Assembly (NCBI GenBank): GCA_023384095.1
Contig: JAHDXT010000005.1
Location: 1 to 64,000 of the forward strand
DNA: 64,000 nt
Source of the DNA: Hyphomicrobiaceae bacterium
Lineage (GTDB): Bacteria; Pseudomonadota; Alphaproteobacteria; Rhizobiales; Hyphomicrobiaceae
Direction: 5' to 3'
The translations under genes and the position numbers were made by a program. Below the pieces are notes generated by a model. That model had not been told where the DNA came from. It made no database searches and worked only from the letters and a program-made list of their open reading frames with translations. The stretch's first letter is position 1; each line of letters starts with the position of its first letter. Positions 53,626 through 61,387 of the stretch are shown here, one piece after another.

Positions 53626-53638
53626 AGACGCAACGTCT
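53626..53638. promoter_or_regulatory. Dyad upstream of dctP, candidate IclR operator
   Basis: AGACG-CAA-CGTCT, a perfect 5-bp-arm inverted repeat, lies about 95 bases before the dctP start and 46 bases past the IclR-gene stop. Next to it a run of T and A (CATTTTTCC) may be part of a promoter. Assignment to the neighbouring IclR regulator is by proximity only. Confidence 0.4.
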
Positions 53639-53683
53639 CATTTTTCCGATGTGGGGGCAAGCTTGGCGTCACAAGCGCGCGAC

Positions 53684-54547
53684 TTACGATGCATCCCGAC
53701 CAGTGCTTGTTGCAAAGGTGGCGCTCAGCCGCTTTGCGGCCTCGTGCATGGTCGGCACGAAGGAGAGCGCCTCCTGCAGGGAGACGCGGGCCTCTGGCGC
53801 TGAGACAGCGATGCCGCCGACCACCTGGCCGGATTTCGTGAACACTGGCACGGATACACAGACCACGCCGTCGATGAACTCCTGATCGTCGATGCCGATC
53901 CGTGTGCGATTGATGCGCTCCAGCGACTCGCTCAGCTTGGCCGGGTCGGTCAGCGACCGGCTGGTGTAGCGCGTCAAGGGCATGCTGACGATCGCCGCGG
54001 CGCGCTCGGGCGCCGGCAGCAGCGCCAGCAGCAGCTTGCCGATCGCCGTGCAGTGCGCGGGCACGCGGCTGCCGGCTTCGAACCGCAGTCCGAGCGGCCA
54101 TTTCGCCTCGACGCGGTCGAGATAGATCACCTCCGAGCCGGCAAGAATGCCGAAATTACAGGTCTCTCCGGTCTTCTCCGACACGGCGCGCAGGATCGCG
54201 TGCCTGCGGCTGCGCGGCGCGGCGGCTGCCAGGGTGGTGAGGGCCAGAGAGATCAGCCGCGGGCCCTCGATCAGTCCGCGTTTCAGCGGCTCCCTGTCGA
54301 GAAACCCCATCTCGACGAGCAGGGTCGTGATCCGATGCGCCGTGGGCTTTGTGAGGCCGCAGGCGCGCACGAGCTCGGCCATCGTCATCGGCTGCTTGGC
54401 GGACGCGATCACCTCCAGGATGCTGAACGCCTTGCCCATGGCTCCGAGCTGGGCTGCCTCGCTCGGCGCAGGCGCGCGGCCGACGCCCGAGCTGCGGTCG
54501 CCGTCGGCGGTCGTCGCGCGAATGCTGGTCTCGGTGCTTTCGGGCAT
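53684..54547 (-). CDS. IclR-family transcriptional regulator
   Basis: A 287-residue regulator with an N-terminal winged helix (about residues 36-95: KAFSILEVIASAKQPMTMAE; GLTKPTAHRITTLLVEMGFL) and a C-terminal IclR effector domain (about 115-280: VPAHCTAIGKLLLALL; INRTRIGIDDQEFIDGVVCV; VVGGIAVSAP). IclR proteins usually control adjacent catabolic genes in response to an acid or aromatic ligand. It is divergent from the ThDP enzyme (94-base gap) and lies upstream of the TRAP genes, so it is placed to control both. ATG 54547 precedes the domain normally; a frame open to 55003 is spurious. Confidence 0.92.
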   Translation of the reverse strand: MPESTETSIRATTADGDRSSGVGRAPAPSEAAQLGAMGKAFSILEVIASAKQPMTMAELVRACGLTKPTAHRITTLLVEMGFLDREPLKRGLIEGPRLISLALTTLAAAAPRSRRHAILRAVSEKTGETCNFGILAGSEVIYLDRVEAKWPLGLRFEAGSRVPAHCTAIGKLLLALLPAPERAAAIVSMPLTRYTSRSLTDPAKLSESLERINRTRIGIDDQEFIDGVVCVSVPVFTKSGQVVGGIAVSAPEARVSLQEALSFVPTMHEAAKRLSATFATSTGRDAS

Positions 54548-54641
54548 GGTAGGAGCCTTCCATCTGCTGGCCGCGCCAACTATGCGGCGCAAACAGCGCG
54601 CGATCAACGAGGCCGTAGCCTGGCAATCGAGGGCAGCACCC

Positions 54642-56309
54642 GTGAGCGACGAGACCGAGACGATGCCGGCCGGGGTGAGTGATGCGGGTTCGCCTCCCGC
54701 CAAGGTCGCCGACCGCATGGCCGAGACCATGCGGCGCTTCGGCGTGAGGTTCGCGTTCGGCATCCCCGGCAACGACGTCCTGGAGCTGGTCCGCGCCTGC
54801 GAGGCCCAGGGCATCCGCTTCGTGCTGGCCAAGTCCGAGCCGTCGGCAGCCTTCATGGCCGACGCCGTCACGCAGGTCACCGGAGCGCCGGCGGCGTGCA
54901 TTTTCGCGCTCGGCCCGGGACTGGCCAATGGCGTGTCGGGCGTTGCCGGCGCGCTGATGGAAAGGTCGCCGGTGCTGGTGCTCGGCGGCGAGATGGCCGG
55001 CAACCGGCGGCAGATCTACAACCACCAGGTCTTCGACCACGTCTCGCTGATGGCGCCCGTCACGAAGTGGGCCGCCGAGCTGAACCCGGAGCGGGCGGCG
55101 CAGCAGACGGCAAAGGCGCTCGACATCGCGACGTGCCATCCGCCGGGGCCGGTGTTCCTCAACTGTCCCGCGGATGCGACGCGCGCTCCCTCGAAGGAGG
55201 CACGCGGCGCGGCCCCTGAGACGAGGGCCTACGGCGTCCTCTCGCCCGGCGACGTCGAGCCGTTGAAAGCCGGGCTAGAGGGCGCGCGGCGCCCAGTGGC
55301 TCTGGTCGGCCGCGGCGCCCTCGCGCATGGCGGCAGCGAGCGGCTGCGCGGCTTTCTCGAGAGCTGGCAAATGCCGTTCTTCGCGACCTACAAGGCCAAG
55401 GGGATCGTCTCCGACACGCATCCTCTGTGCATGGGCGCGGTAGCGTTGTCGCCGGTGATCGACGACATCAGCCTGGAATTCATCCGGCAGGCCGACCTCG
55501 TCATCCTCGTCGGATTCGACCCGATCGAGTTGCGCGATGCGTGGCTCGACGCCTGGGCGCCGGAGCAGAGGGTGATCGGTCTCGACTGGACTCCGCAGAC
55601 GCACCGCATCTTCGCTTGCGGCGAGCAATACGCCGGCGACGTCCTCGCCATGCTCGCGCAGTTGACGCGGGGGGCTCGGCGTCCCTGCGGCTGGGACGGC
55701 GCGGCGATGGGCGAGGTGAAGCAGAAGGTGGCCCGCATCGTGCATCCGCGCGAGCCGGCCGGTCGGATCAGCCCGGCGGGGCTGTTCCACGCCGTCACGC
55801 GCCGCGTCAGCCCCGACCTGCTGATGACCATCGACGTCGGCGCTCACAGGATCCTCGGCAATCACGTCCTCGAGTGCGTGGCGCCGGGTCAGCTCCTGCA
55901 GTCGAACGGGCTCGGCTGCATGGGCTACGCGATCCCGGCCGCCATCGGGGCGAGCCTCGCCGCGCCGGGACGGCAGATCGTGGCGATGCTCGGAGACGGT
56001 TGCGCGCTCATGAGCCTCGGCGAGCTGGCGCTGCTGGCCGAGCTGCAGGCGCCGGTCGTGACCGTGGTCCTCAACGACGACAGCCTGGCGCTGATCGACC
56101 TGAAGCAGGAGAAGCTCGCGCTGGCGCGGCAGGGGGTCACTTTCGCCTCGCCGGGATTCGCGGAGATCGCCAAAGGCTTCGGAATCGCCGCCGAGCGGGT
56201 GGACTCCCAATCCGACTTCGAGGGTGCGCTGACCGCCGCCATGGGCCAGCAGCGGCCGGCCCTCATCGAGGCGCTCGTCGACCCGGCAGAGTACCGGGAG
56301 CAGATGTAG
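54642..56309 (+). CDS. Thiamine-diphosphate enzyme (acetolactate-synthase-like / 2-oxo-acid decarboxylase type)
   Basis: A 555-residue ThDP enzyme with all three domains: PYR (GIPGNDVLELVRACEAQGI; catalytic Glu in AKSEPSAAFMADAV near 65), a central domain (about 190-330) and PP (GDGCALMSLGELALLAEL near 452, then LNDDSLALIDLKQEK, the ThDP-Mg motif). It is in the acetolactate synthase/benzoylformate decarboxylase superfamily, without a clear match to a named member; a role as a decarboxylase or carboligase on a 2-oxo acid is inferred. GTG 54642, with GAGGG 8 bases upstream, is preferred; ATG 54663 is possible. It faces the IclR gene and leads towards OYE and ALDH genes on the same strand. Confidence 0.88.
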   Translation: MSDETETMPAGVSDAGSPPAKVADRMAETMRRFGVRFAFGIPGNDVLELVRACEAQGIRFVLAKSEPSAAFMADAVTQVTGAPAACIFALGPGLANGVSGVAGALMERSPVLVLGGEMAGNRRQIYNHQVFDHVSLMAPVTKWAAELNPERAAQQTAKALDIATCHPPGPVFLNCPADATRAPSKEARGAAPETRAYGVLSPGDVEPLKAGLEGARRPVALVGRGALAHGGSERLRGFLESWQMPFFATYKAKGIVSDTHPLCMGAVALSPVIDDISLEFIRQADLVILVGFDPIELRDAWLDAWAPEQRVIGLDWTPQTHRIFACGEQYAGDVLAMLAQLTRGARRPCGWDGAAMGEVKQKVARIVHPREPAGRISPAGLFHAVTRRVSPDLLMTIDVGAHRILGNHVLECVAPGQLLQSNGLGCMGYAIPAAIGASLAAPGRQIVAMLGDGCALMSLGELALLAELQAPVVTVVLNDDSLALIDLKQEKLALARQGVTFASPGFAEIAKGFGIAAERVDSQSDFEGALTAAMGQQRPALIEALVDPAEYREQM

Positions 56310-56372
56310 CGTGGCCATGGCAGCGGCGCGACGACGTGCGCTGCCCGCAGGGCAGCTCATCCGAAGGCGAAT

Positions 56373-56399
56373 GGTTCGGAAGTCTTGAGCTGCCGAACC
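56373..56399. promoter_or_regulatory. Inverted repeat upstream of the OYE-type reductase gene
   Basis: GGTTCGG-n13-CCGAACC, perfect 7-bp arms, 52 bases before the ATG at 56451. A smaller hairpin, CTGCCC-GCA-GGGCAG, lies at 56341-56355, 32 bases past the ThDP-enzyme stop. One may end the upstream transcript and the other serve as operator or attenuator for the next gene; neither role is proven. Confidence 0.4.
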
Positions 56400-56450
56400 T
56401 ATGCCTTTAGGGTCTGAGCAGACACTCACTCGCCAGCTCAGGACATCGCG

Positions 56451-57566
56451 ATGCCAGACAGTGCTCTGTTCTCTCCCGCGCGTCTGCGCGGTCTCGCCCT
56501 GGACAACCGCGTCGTCGTCTCTCCGATGTGCCAGTACTCGGCGGACGATGGATCGGCCAGCGACTGGCACATGATGCACCTGGGGATGCTGTCGAGCTCG
56601 GGCGCCGGCCTGCTCGTCATCGAGGCGACGGCGGTGGAGCGGGACGGCCGCATCACCCACGGCTGCCTCGGCCTCTATTCGGACGAGAACGAGCGGGCGC
56701 TGAAGCGGGTGGTGGACGCGTGCCGCCGGTTCGGGTCGGCCAGGATCGGCATCCAGCTCGGGCACGCCGGCCGCAAGGCGTCCTGCAAGCGCCCGTGGGA
56801 GGGCAAGTCGCCCAGCGATCCGCTGACCGAGAATGCCTGGCAGACCAAGGCACCTTCGGCGGTGCCGTTCGGCGACGACTGGCACGTCCCGGCGGCTCTG
56901 TCGCCCGAGGGGCTGGACGCACTCGTCGCGGCGTGTGTGGCCGCGACGCGCCGCGCGGACCGCCTCGGCATCGATCTCATCGAGGTCCACGGGGCGCACG
57001 GATACCTGCTGCACCAGTTCCTGTCGCCGCTCTCCAACAAGCGCGAGGACGCCTGGGGCGGCAGCCTCGAGAACCGCATGCGCTTCCCTCTCGAGGTGTT
57101 CAAGGCGATGCGCGCGGCCTGGCCCGAGACGAAGCCGATGGGCTTACGGCTCTCGGGGGTGGACTGGGTCGAAGGCGGCATCACCATCGAGGATTCGATC
57201 GTCCTCGCGCGGCGGCTGAAGGACCTCGGCTGCGACTACATCGACGTATCCTCGGGCGGCAACCATCCGGCCCAGCGCATCCAGATCGGGCCAGGCTACC
57301 AGGTCCCCTTCGCGGAGCAGATCAAGAAGGCCGTCGGGATTCCGGTGATGGCCGTCGGGCTGATCACCGATGCGCAGCAGGCCGAGGCGATCGTGGCTGG
57401 AGGCCGCGCCGATTTCGTCGCGCTCGCCCGCGCCTTCCTGGACGATCCGCACTGGGGCTGGCACGCCGCCTACCGGCTGGGCGCAGAGCCCAGATTGCCC
57501 GACCAGTATCGCCGCGTCGGACCGAAGGCCTGGGAGCCCGCCAAGCGCTATGCCGCACCGGCTTAG
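56451..57566 (+). CDS. NADH:flavin oxidoreductase, old-yellow-enzyme family (YqjM-like)
   Basis: A 371-residue FMN enzyme with a TIM barrel. It has VVVSPMCQYSADDG with Cys27, the YqjM-type redox cysteine, QLGHAGRKA near residue 105 and DLIEVHGAHGYLLHQFLSPL near 181. SNKREDAWGGSLENRMRF and the FMN-binding C-terminal ADFVALARAFLDDPHW complete the family pattern. Members reduce activated C=C bonds of enals, enones or nitroalkenes with NAD(P)H. The physiological substrate here is unknown; its place between the ThDP enzyme and the aldehyde dehydrogenase suggests a part in the same pathway or in removing reactive enals. The ATG at 56451 is clear. Confidence 0.93.
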   Translation: MPDSALFSPARLRGLALDNRVVVSPMCQYSADDGSASDWHMMHLGMLSSSGAGLLVIEATAVERDGRITHGCLGLYSDENERALKRVVDACRRFGSARIGIQLGHAGRKASCKRPWEGKSPSDPLTENAWQTKAPSAVPFGDDWHVPAALSPEGLDALVAACVAATRRADRLGIDLIEVHGAHGYLLHQFLSPLSNKREDAWGGSLENRMRFPLEVFKAMRAAWPETKPMGLRLSGVDWVEGGITIEDSIVLARRLKDLGCDYIDVSSGGNHPAQRIQIGPGYQVPFAEQIKKAVGIPVMAVGLITDAQQAEAIVAGGRADFVALARAFLDDPHWGWHAAYRLGAEPRLPDQYRRVGPKAWEPAKRYAAPA

Positions 57567-57686
57567 AGCGGCGCCATCGGCGTCGTCGGTCCGTGCCTGG
57601 AGCAACGGCCCGCGCCACAATCCGCTTGCGGCCAGGCCGGCGACCACTTTAAACGAGCCCGCATGCAACCTTCCGAAAGGGCACTC

Positions 57687-59117
57687 ATGTACGAGAACCT
57701 CGACCTTTACATCGACGGCAAGTTCACCAAGGGCGACAGCGGCGTCTCCTCCGACGTCGTGAACCCATCGAAGGACTCCGTTCTCGGCAAGCTCCCGCAC
57801 GCCAAGAAGGCGGAGCTCGACGCGGCGCTGGCGGCCGCCGACAAGGGCTTCAAGACCTGGAAGCGCGTGTCGGCCTTCGAGCGGGCCAAGATCCTGCGCA
57901 AGGCGGCCGACCTTGTGCGCGAGCGAGCCGACGACATCGCCAAGGTGCTGACGCTGGAGCAGGGCAAGGTGCTCGCCGAGGCGCGGGTAGAGGTCCAGAG
58001 CTCAGCGGACATCATCGACTGGTTCGCCGAGGAGGGCCGCCGCGCCTATGGCCGCATCATCCCGGCCCGCGCCGACGGCGTGCGCAACATGGTGATCATG
58101 GAGCCGATCGGCCCCGTTGCGGGCTTCGCTCCTTGGAACTTCCCGGTGACGCAGGCGGTGCGCAAGATCGCCGCTGCGCTGGCCGCCGGGTGCTCCATCA
58201 TCATCAAGTGCCCCGAGGAGACGCCCGGCTCGCCGATCGGGCTCGTCCGCTGCTTCCACGACGCGGGCGTTCCGGCCGGCGTCATCAACCTCGTCTACGG
58301 TACGCCGGCGGAGATCTCCGAGTACCTGATCCCGTCGCCGGTGATCCGCAAGATCTCGTTCACCGGCTCGGTGCCGGTCGGCAAGCATCTCAATGCGCTG
58401 GCCGCCAGCCACATGAAGAGGGCGACGATGGAGTTGGGCGGGCACTCGCCCGTGCTTGTCTACGACGATGTGGACGCGGAGCAGATCGCGAAGTTCACGG
58501 CGGCCATGAAGTACCGCAACGCCGGCCAAGTCTGCATCTCGCCGACGCGTTTCTTCCTGCAGGAGAAGATCTACGACAAGTTCGTCGCCAAGTTCACGGA
58601 CGTCGCCAAGGGCCTGAAGGTCGGCGACGGCCTCGACCCGGAAAGCAAGATGGGTCCGCTGGCCAATCCGCGCCGGATTACGGCCATCGAGCAGTTCGTG
58701 CAGGATGCGCAGGAGAAGGGCGCCAAGGTCGCTACCGGCGGCAAGCGCATCGGCAACCAGGGCAACTTCTTCGAGCCGACGGTGCTGACCGACGTGCCGG
58801 AGAGCGCGCGCATCATGAACGAGGAGCCGTTCGGCCCGGTCGCCGTCATGCTGCGCTTCAAGGACACCGAGGAGGTGCTGCCGCGGGCCAACAAGCTGGC
58901 CTACGGCCTCGCCAGCTACGCCTTCACCCGCAACGGCAGGACGGCGACGCAGATTGCCGACGCGCTCGACCACGGCATGGTGACCATCAACCACCACGGC
59001 CTCGCGCTTCCCGAGGTCCCGTTCGGCGGCGTCAAGGATTCGGGTTTCGGCTACGAAGGCGGCACGGAAGGCCTGATGGTGTATATGACGGGGAAGTTTG
59101 TGAGCTATATGGGGTGA
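57687..59117 (+). CDS. NAD(P)-dependent aldehyde dehydrogenase (succinate-semialdehyde-dehydrogenase-like)
   Basis: A 476-residue aldehyde dehydrogenase. It has the nucleotide-binding APWNFPVTQAVRKIAAAL, general base Glu249 in MELGGHSPV, nucleophile Cys283 in GQVCISPTR and EEPFGPVAVM with ALPEVPFGG at the end. The overall pattern is of GabD-type enzymes, which oxidise succinate semialdehyde or related short aldehydes to acids. GAAAGGG lies about 6 bases before the ATG at 57687; an ATG at 57663 also fits. It is followed by a strong bidirectional terminator and converges on the split decarboxylase genes. Confidence 0.92.
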   Translation: MYENLDLYIDGKFTKGDSGVSSDVVNPSKDSVLGKLPHAKKAELDAALAAADKGFKTWKRVSAFERAKILRKAADLVRERADDIAKVLTLEQGKVLAEARVEVQSSADIIDWFAEEGRRAYGRIIPARADGVRNMVIMEPIGPVAGFAPWNFPVTQAVRKIAAALAAGCSIIIKCPEETPGSPIGLVRCFHDAGVPAGVINLVYGTPAEISEYLIPSPVIRKISFTGSVPVGKHLNALAASHMKRATMELGGHSPVLVYDDVDAEQIAKFTAAMKYRNAGQVCISPTRFFLQEKIYDKFVAKFTDVAKGLKVGDGLDPESKMGPLANPRRITAIEQFVQDAQEKGAKVATGGKRIGNQGNFFEPTVLTDVPESARIMNEEPFGPVAVMLRFKDTEEVLPRANKLAYGLASYAFTRNGRTATQIADALDHGMVTINHHGLALPEVPFGGVKDSGFGYEGGTEGLMVYMTGKFVSYMG

Positions 59118-59147
59118 AGGCGCGGGCAACCGCGTCAGGACAAGAAG

Positions 59148-59174
59148 AAAGGCAGGTCAACGGACCTGCCTTTT
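59148..59174. terminator. Bidirectional terminator between ALDH and the split decarboxylase
   Basis: AAAGGCAGGTC pairs with GACCTGCCTTT (11 bp) around AACG, followed by TTTTCC on the plus strand and, on the minus strand, by TTTCTTCTTG. It is a clear intrinsic terminator for both converging transcripts. Confidence 0.88.
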
Positions 59175-59219
59175 CCATTGCAGAACCGCCATTCTCGCGG
59201 GCGACGGCGCGATCCTGGC

Positions 59220-59831
59220 CTAAGCCCTCTCCACCCCCAACGCCACCCTGAACCGGTGGGCGATCGTGCCGCCGTCCTTCTCCGGCAGACGCCACGGGTC
59301 CTCCGACAGCGCGATCTTGGCCACGGCCAGCGCCGGCCCCTCGTCCTGGAACAGGAGGCGGGCCAGCTCCCCGACCTGCCCCTGCTCCGTCACGGTCATG
59401 GTCCGCTCGATGCCGAAGCCCCGGGCGACGGCCGTAATGTCCACCTTGTTCCCCGTCAGGCCGGTCTGGCGGCCGGTCTCGCCGAAGTGCTCGTTGTCGA
59501 GCACCAGGATCGCGAGGTTCTGCGGGCTCTGGTCAGCAACGACAGCGAGCGAGCCGATGCCCATCATCATCTCGCCGTCGCCCGTCAGCGCGAGCACCCT
59601 CCGTGACGGCTGGGCGAGGGCGACGCCGAGGGCGGTCGGCACGGCCAGCCCCATGCCGCCCCAGGAGTAGAGGTATTCGGGGCTGTCGCCAGCCGCGAAG
59701 CAGTCCCAGGTCGGGCTGCCGAGGCCGGGGATGACGAGCGTATCGCCGCGGCGTTCCAGCAGGTCGGCGACGAAGGCGCGGCGCTGGATCTTGTTCGATC
59801 TGGTGCCGGGGGCCGGCTTGCCCGTGCTCAT
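59220..59831 (-). CDS. Sulfopyruvate/phosphonopyruvate decarboxylase-like, ThDP-binding (beta) subunit
   Basis: A 203-residue PP-type subunit. The ThDP motif begins ALTGDGEMMMGIGSLAVVAD (about residues 85-104) and closes in LVLDNEHFGETG. Upstream GLGSPTWDCFAAGD is also typical. It resembles ComE, the beta part of sulfopyruvate decarboxylase, and the C-terminal half of phosphonopyruvate decarboxylase. It makes the active site with the alpha subunit encoded just upstream; their genes overlap in ATGA (59828-59831), so both are made together. The 2-oxo-acid substrate is undetermined. Confidence 0.85.
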   Translation of the reverse strand: MSTGKPAPGTRSNKIQRRAFVADLLERRGDTLVIPGLGSPTWDCFAAGDSPEYLYSWGGMGLAVPTALGVALAQPSRRVLALTGDGEMMMGIGSLAVVADQSPQNLAILVLDNEHFGETGRQTGLTGNKVDITAVARGFGIERTMTVTEQGQVGELARLLFQDEGPALAVAKIALSEDPWRLPEKDGGTIAHRFRVALGVERA

Positions 59832-60352
59832 TTCTGCCCGAACCCCTTGGCGCCGATCACGCGCTGGCTGACGAGCACGGCCGCCGAGAGCCGCCCATGG
59901 AAGGCGAGGTCCGCGGCCGCGGCGAACGTCTCGGCGATCTCGCCCGCTCTGTCGACCGGGAAGCACTTGACGCCCATGGCCTCGAGCGCCGGGCGGGTGC
60001 CTTGGCCCATCGGCACCTGCCACGGATTGAACTCGCCCCACTGGCCGCGCATGGTGATCAGCATCAGGCACGGCGCCCTGAAGGCGATGGGCAGTCCGAG
60101 CGCGTTGATGCAGTTGCCGACGCCCGAGGACTGCATGGCGATCATGGCGTGCTCGCCGCCGAGCCAGCAGCCTGTGGCGATGCCGATGCCCTCCTCCTCG
60201 GTGGTCAGCGTCACCAGCCGCCGGGCGGGGTCGGCCTTGACGAGATCGAGGAGCTGCGTCAGTCCGCCGTCGGGGATCGTGCAGACCGTGCGGATGTCGC
60301 GCGCGGCGATCTCGCGGAAGACGTCCGTCGACCAGTGCTCGGGTGAACCCAT
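59828..60352 (-). CDS. Sulfopyruvate/phosphonopyruvate decarboxylase-like, PYR (alpha) subunit
   Basis: A 174-residue PYR-type subunit. RTVCTIPDGGLTQLLDLV leads in, LTTEEEGIGIATGCWLGG holds the catalytic glutamate, and QSSGVGNCINALGLPIAF and ITMRGQWGEFNPWQVPMG match ComD-like subunits. With its partner it should decarboxylate a 3-carbon 2-oxo acid bearing an acidic group to an aldehyde. No PEP mutase or phosphosulfolactate synthase gene is nearby, so neither phosphonate nor coenzyme M synthesis is implied. ATG 60352 is used; a frame open to 60427 is possible. Confidence 0.85.
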   Translation of the reverse strand: MGSPEHWSTDVFREIAARDIRTVCTIPDGGLTQLLDLVKADPARRLVTLTTEEEGIGIATGCWLGGEHAMIAMQSSGVGNCINALGLPIAFRAPCLMLITMRGQWGEFNPWQVPMGQGTRPALEAMGVKCFPVDRAGEIAETFAAAADLAFHGRLSAAVLVSQRVIGAKGFGQK

Positions 60353-60447
60353 GCCCTCACGCCACCTCGGCAAAGCCGGCTGAACCGAAGAGGACCGGAT
60401 TTGCCCATCCGCAGCAGGGGCCGTCAAGGGGCCTGCGCGACGACCAG

Positions 60448-61185
60448 CTATTCGCGGACCGCAGCCGCGGTGAATCCCGCCGATCTCGTCTCCGGCGCTG
60501 CCTCCGCCGGCGGCTGGCGCAGACCGTAGAGCAGCACGGCGCCCTCGATGTCGCCCGGCTGCAGCGCGCGGAACCGCTCCTCGTAGCGGTAGTGCATGAG
60601 CTGCCCGGCCGAAACCGGGTGGTCGAGCCCGATGGCGTGGCCGATCTCATGGGCCGTCGTGTAGCGGATGTCGTAGACGGCGAGGTTGCCGTCGAAGCCG
60701 ATCTTCCAGCGCTGCTCCGGGTTGAAGCACACGAGCGATCTCTCGATGCTCCGGGGCTGGGTCTCGTCCGGCCTGTAGGACACGTTGGCGAACGCGCGGC
60801 CCTCGGGCTCGAGCTGGGTTCCGATCAGGATGCCGGCCTTGCCCGGGTCGTCGATCTCGGTGAACGTGATGTTGGCGACCGACTCCCACATGTCGAACGC
60901 GGCTCTCACCTCGCCCCGGAAATGCTGCCGGTCGAGGCCGGAGCTCTCGAGAAGGGTGTCGATGGGGCCCATGGCGCCACAGTTGATCGCGTCCGGCGTC
61001 TCCGTCCTGCTGCGCACGAAGGCGTAGGTCACCTTGGCGAGCTTGGGCTCGCCCGTCCAGGTGCTCCAGATGACATGCTCGCCATCCAGCTTCAGAAGAC
61101 GGAACCCGAACAGACCTTGTGCGTTGACTGTCGCGTAGACAGCTATCAGGGCCGTGATCGACGCGAGGACGAGAATTCTCCTCAT
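60448..61185 (-). CDS. Secreted matrixin-like zinc metalloprotease
   Basis: A 245-residue exported protein. The signal peptide is at about residues 1-23 (LVLASITALIAVYATVNAQ). The catalytic helix HEIGHAIGLDH (about 178-188) is the metzincin zinc site HExxHxxGxxH. It is followed by a Met-turn, QLMHYRY, and the matrixin-type tail LQPGDIEGAVLLYG. This sets it in the M10/matrixin-like group of secreted peptidases. No haemopexin or repeat domain follows, and the last 20 residues are Ala/Glu-rich. GAGGGGG lies 5-10 bases before the ATG at 61185. Neighbours are the split decarboxylase and leuB. The target is unknown. Confidence 0.85.
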   Translation of the reverse strand: MRRILVLASITALIAVYATVNAQGLFGFRLLKLDGEHVIWSTWTGEPKLAKVTYAFVRSRTETPDAINCGAMGPIDTLLESSGLDRQHFRGEVRAAFDMWESVANITFTEIDDPGKAGILIGTQLEPEGRAFANVSYRPDETQPRSIERSLVCFNPEQRWKIGFDGNLAVYDIRYTTAHEIGHAIGLDHPVSAGQLMHYRYEERFRALQPGDIEGAVLLYGLRQPPAEAAPETRSAGFTAAAVRE

Positions 61186-61387
61186 TGGTCCCCCTCGGTG
61201 GCTCGACGATCGGACTCGTGCCTGGCAGCTAGCCGGGCCGCATGAGTTTTGCCCGCTTCGTGAGGGTCTTAACAACAAATCCTAAGAGCGGAACTTGGCG
61301 TCGGTCAATCGGCAGACGGGTTCCAGCGACGCACCGCCGCGTGCAATTGCGCGGGCTGTGTCGATTCGGGCACTGCTGCCGCCGCGC

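Noticed and set aside
55275..57014. 579-codon minus-strand open frame
   Set aside because: Antisense to the ThDP enzyme and ene-reductase genes, both of which have intact active sites.
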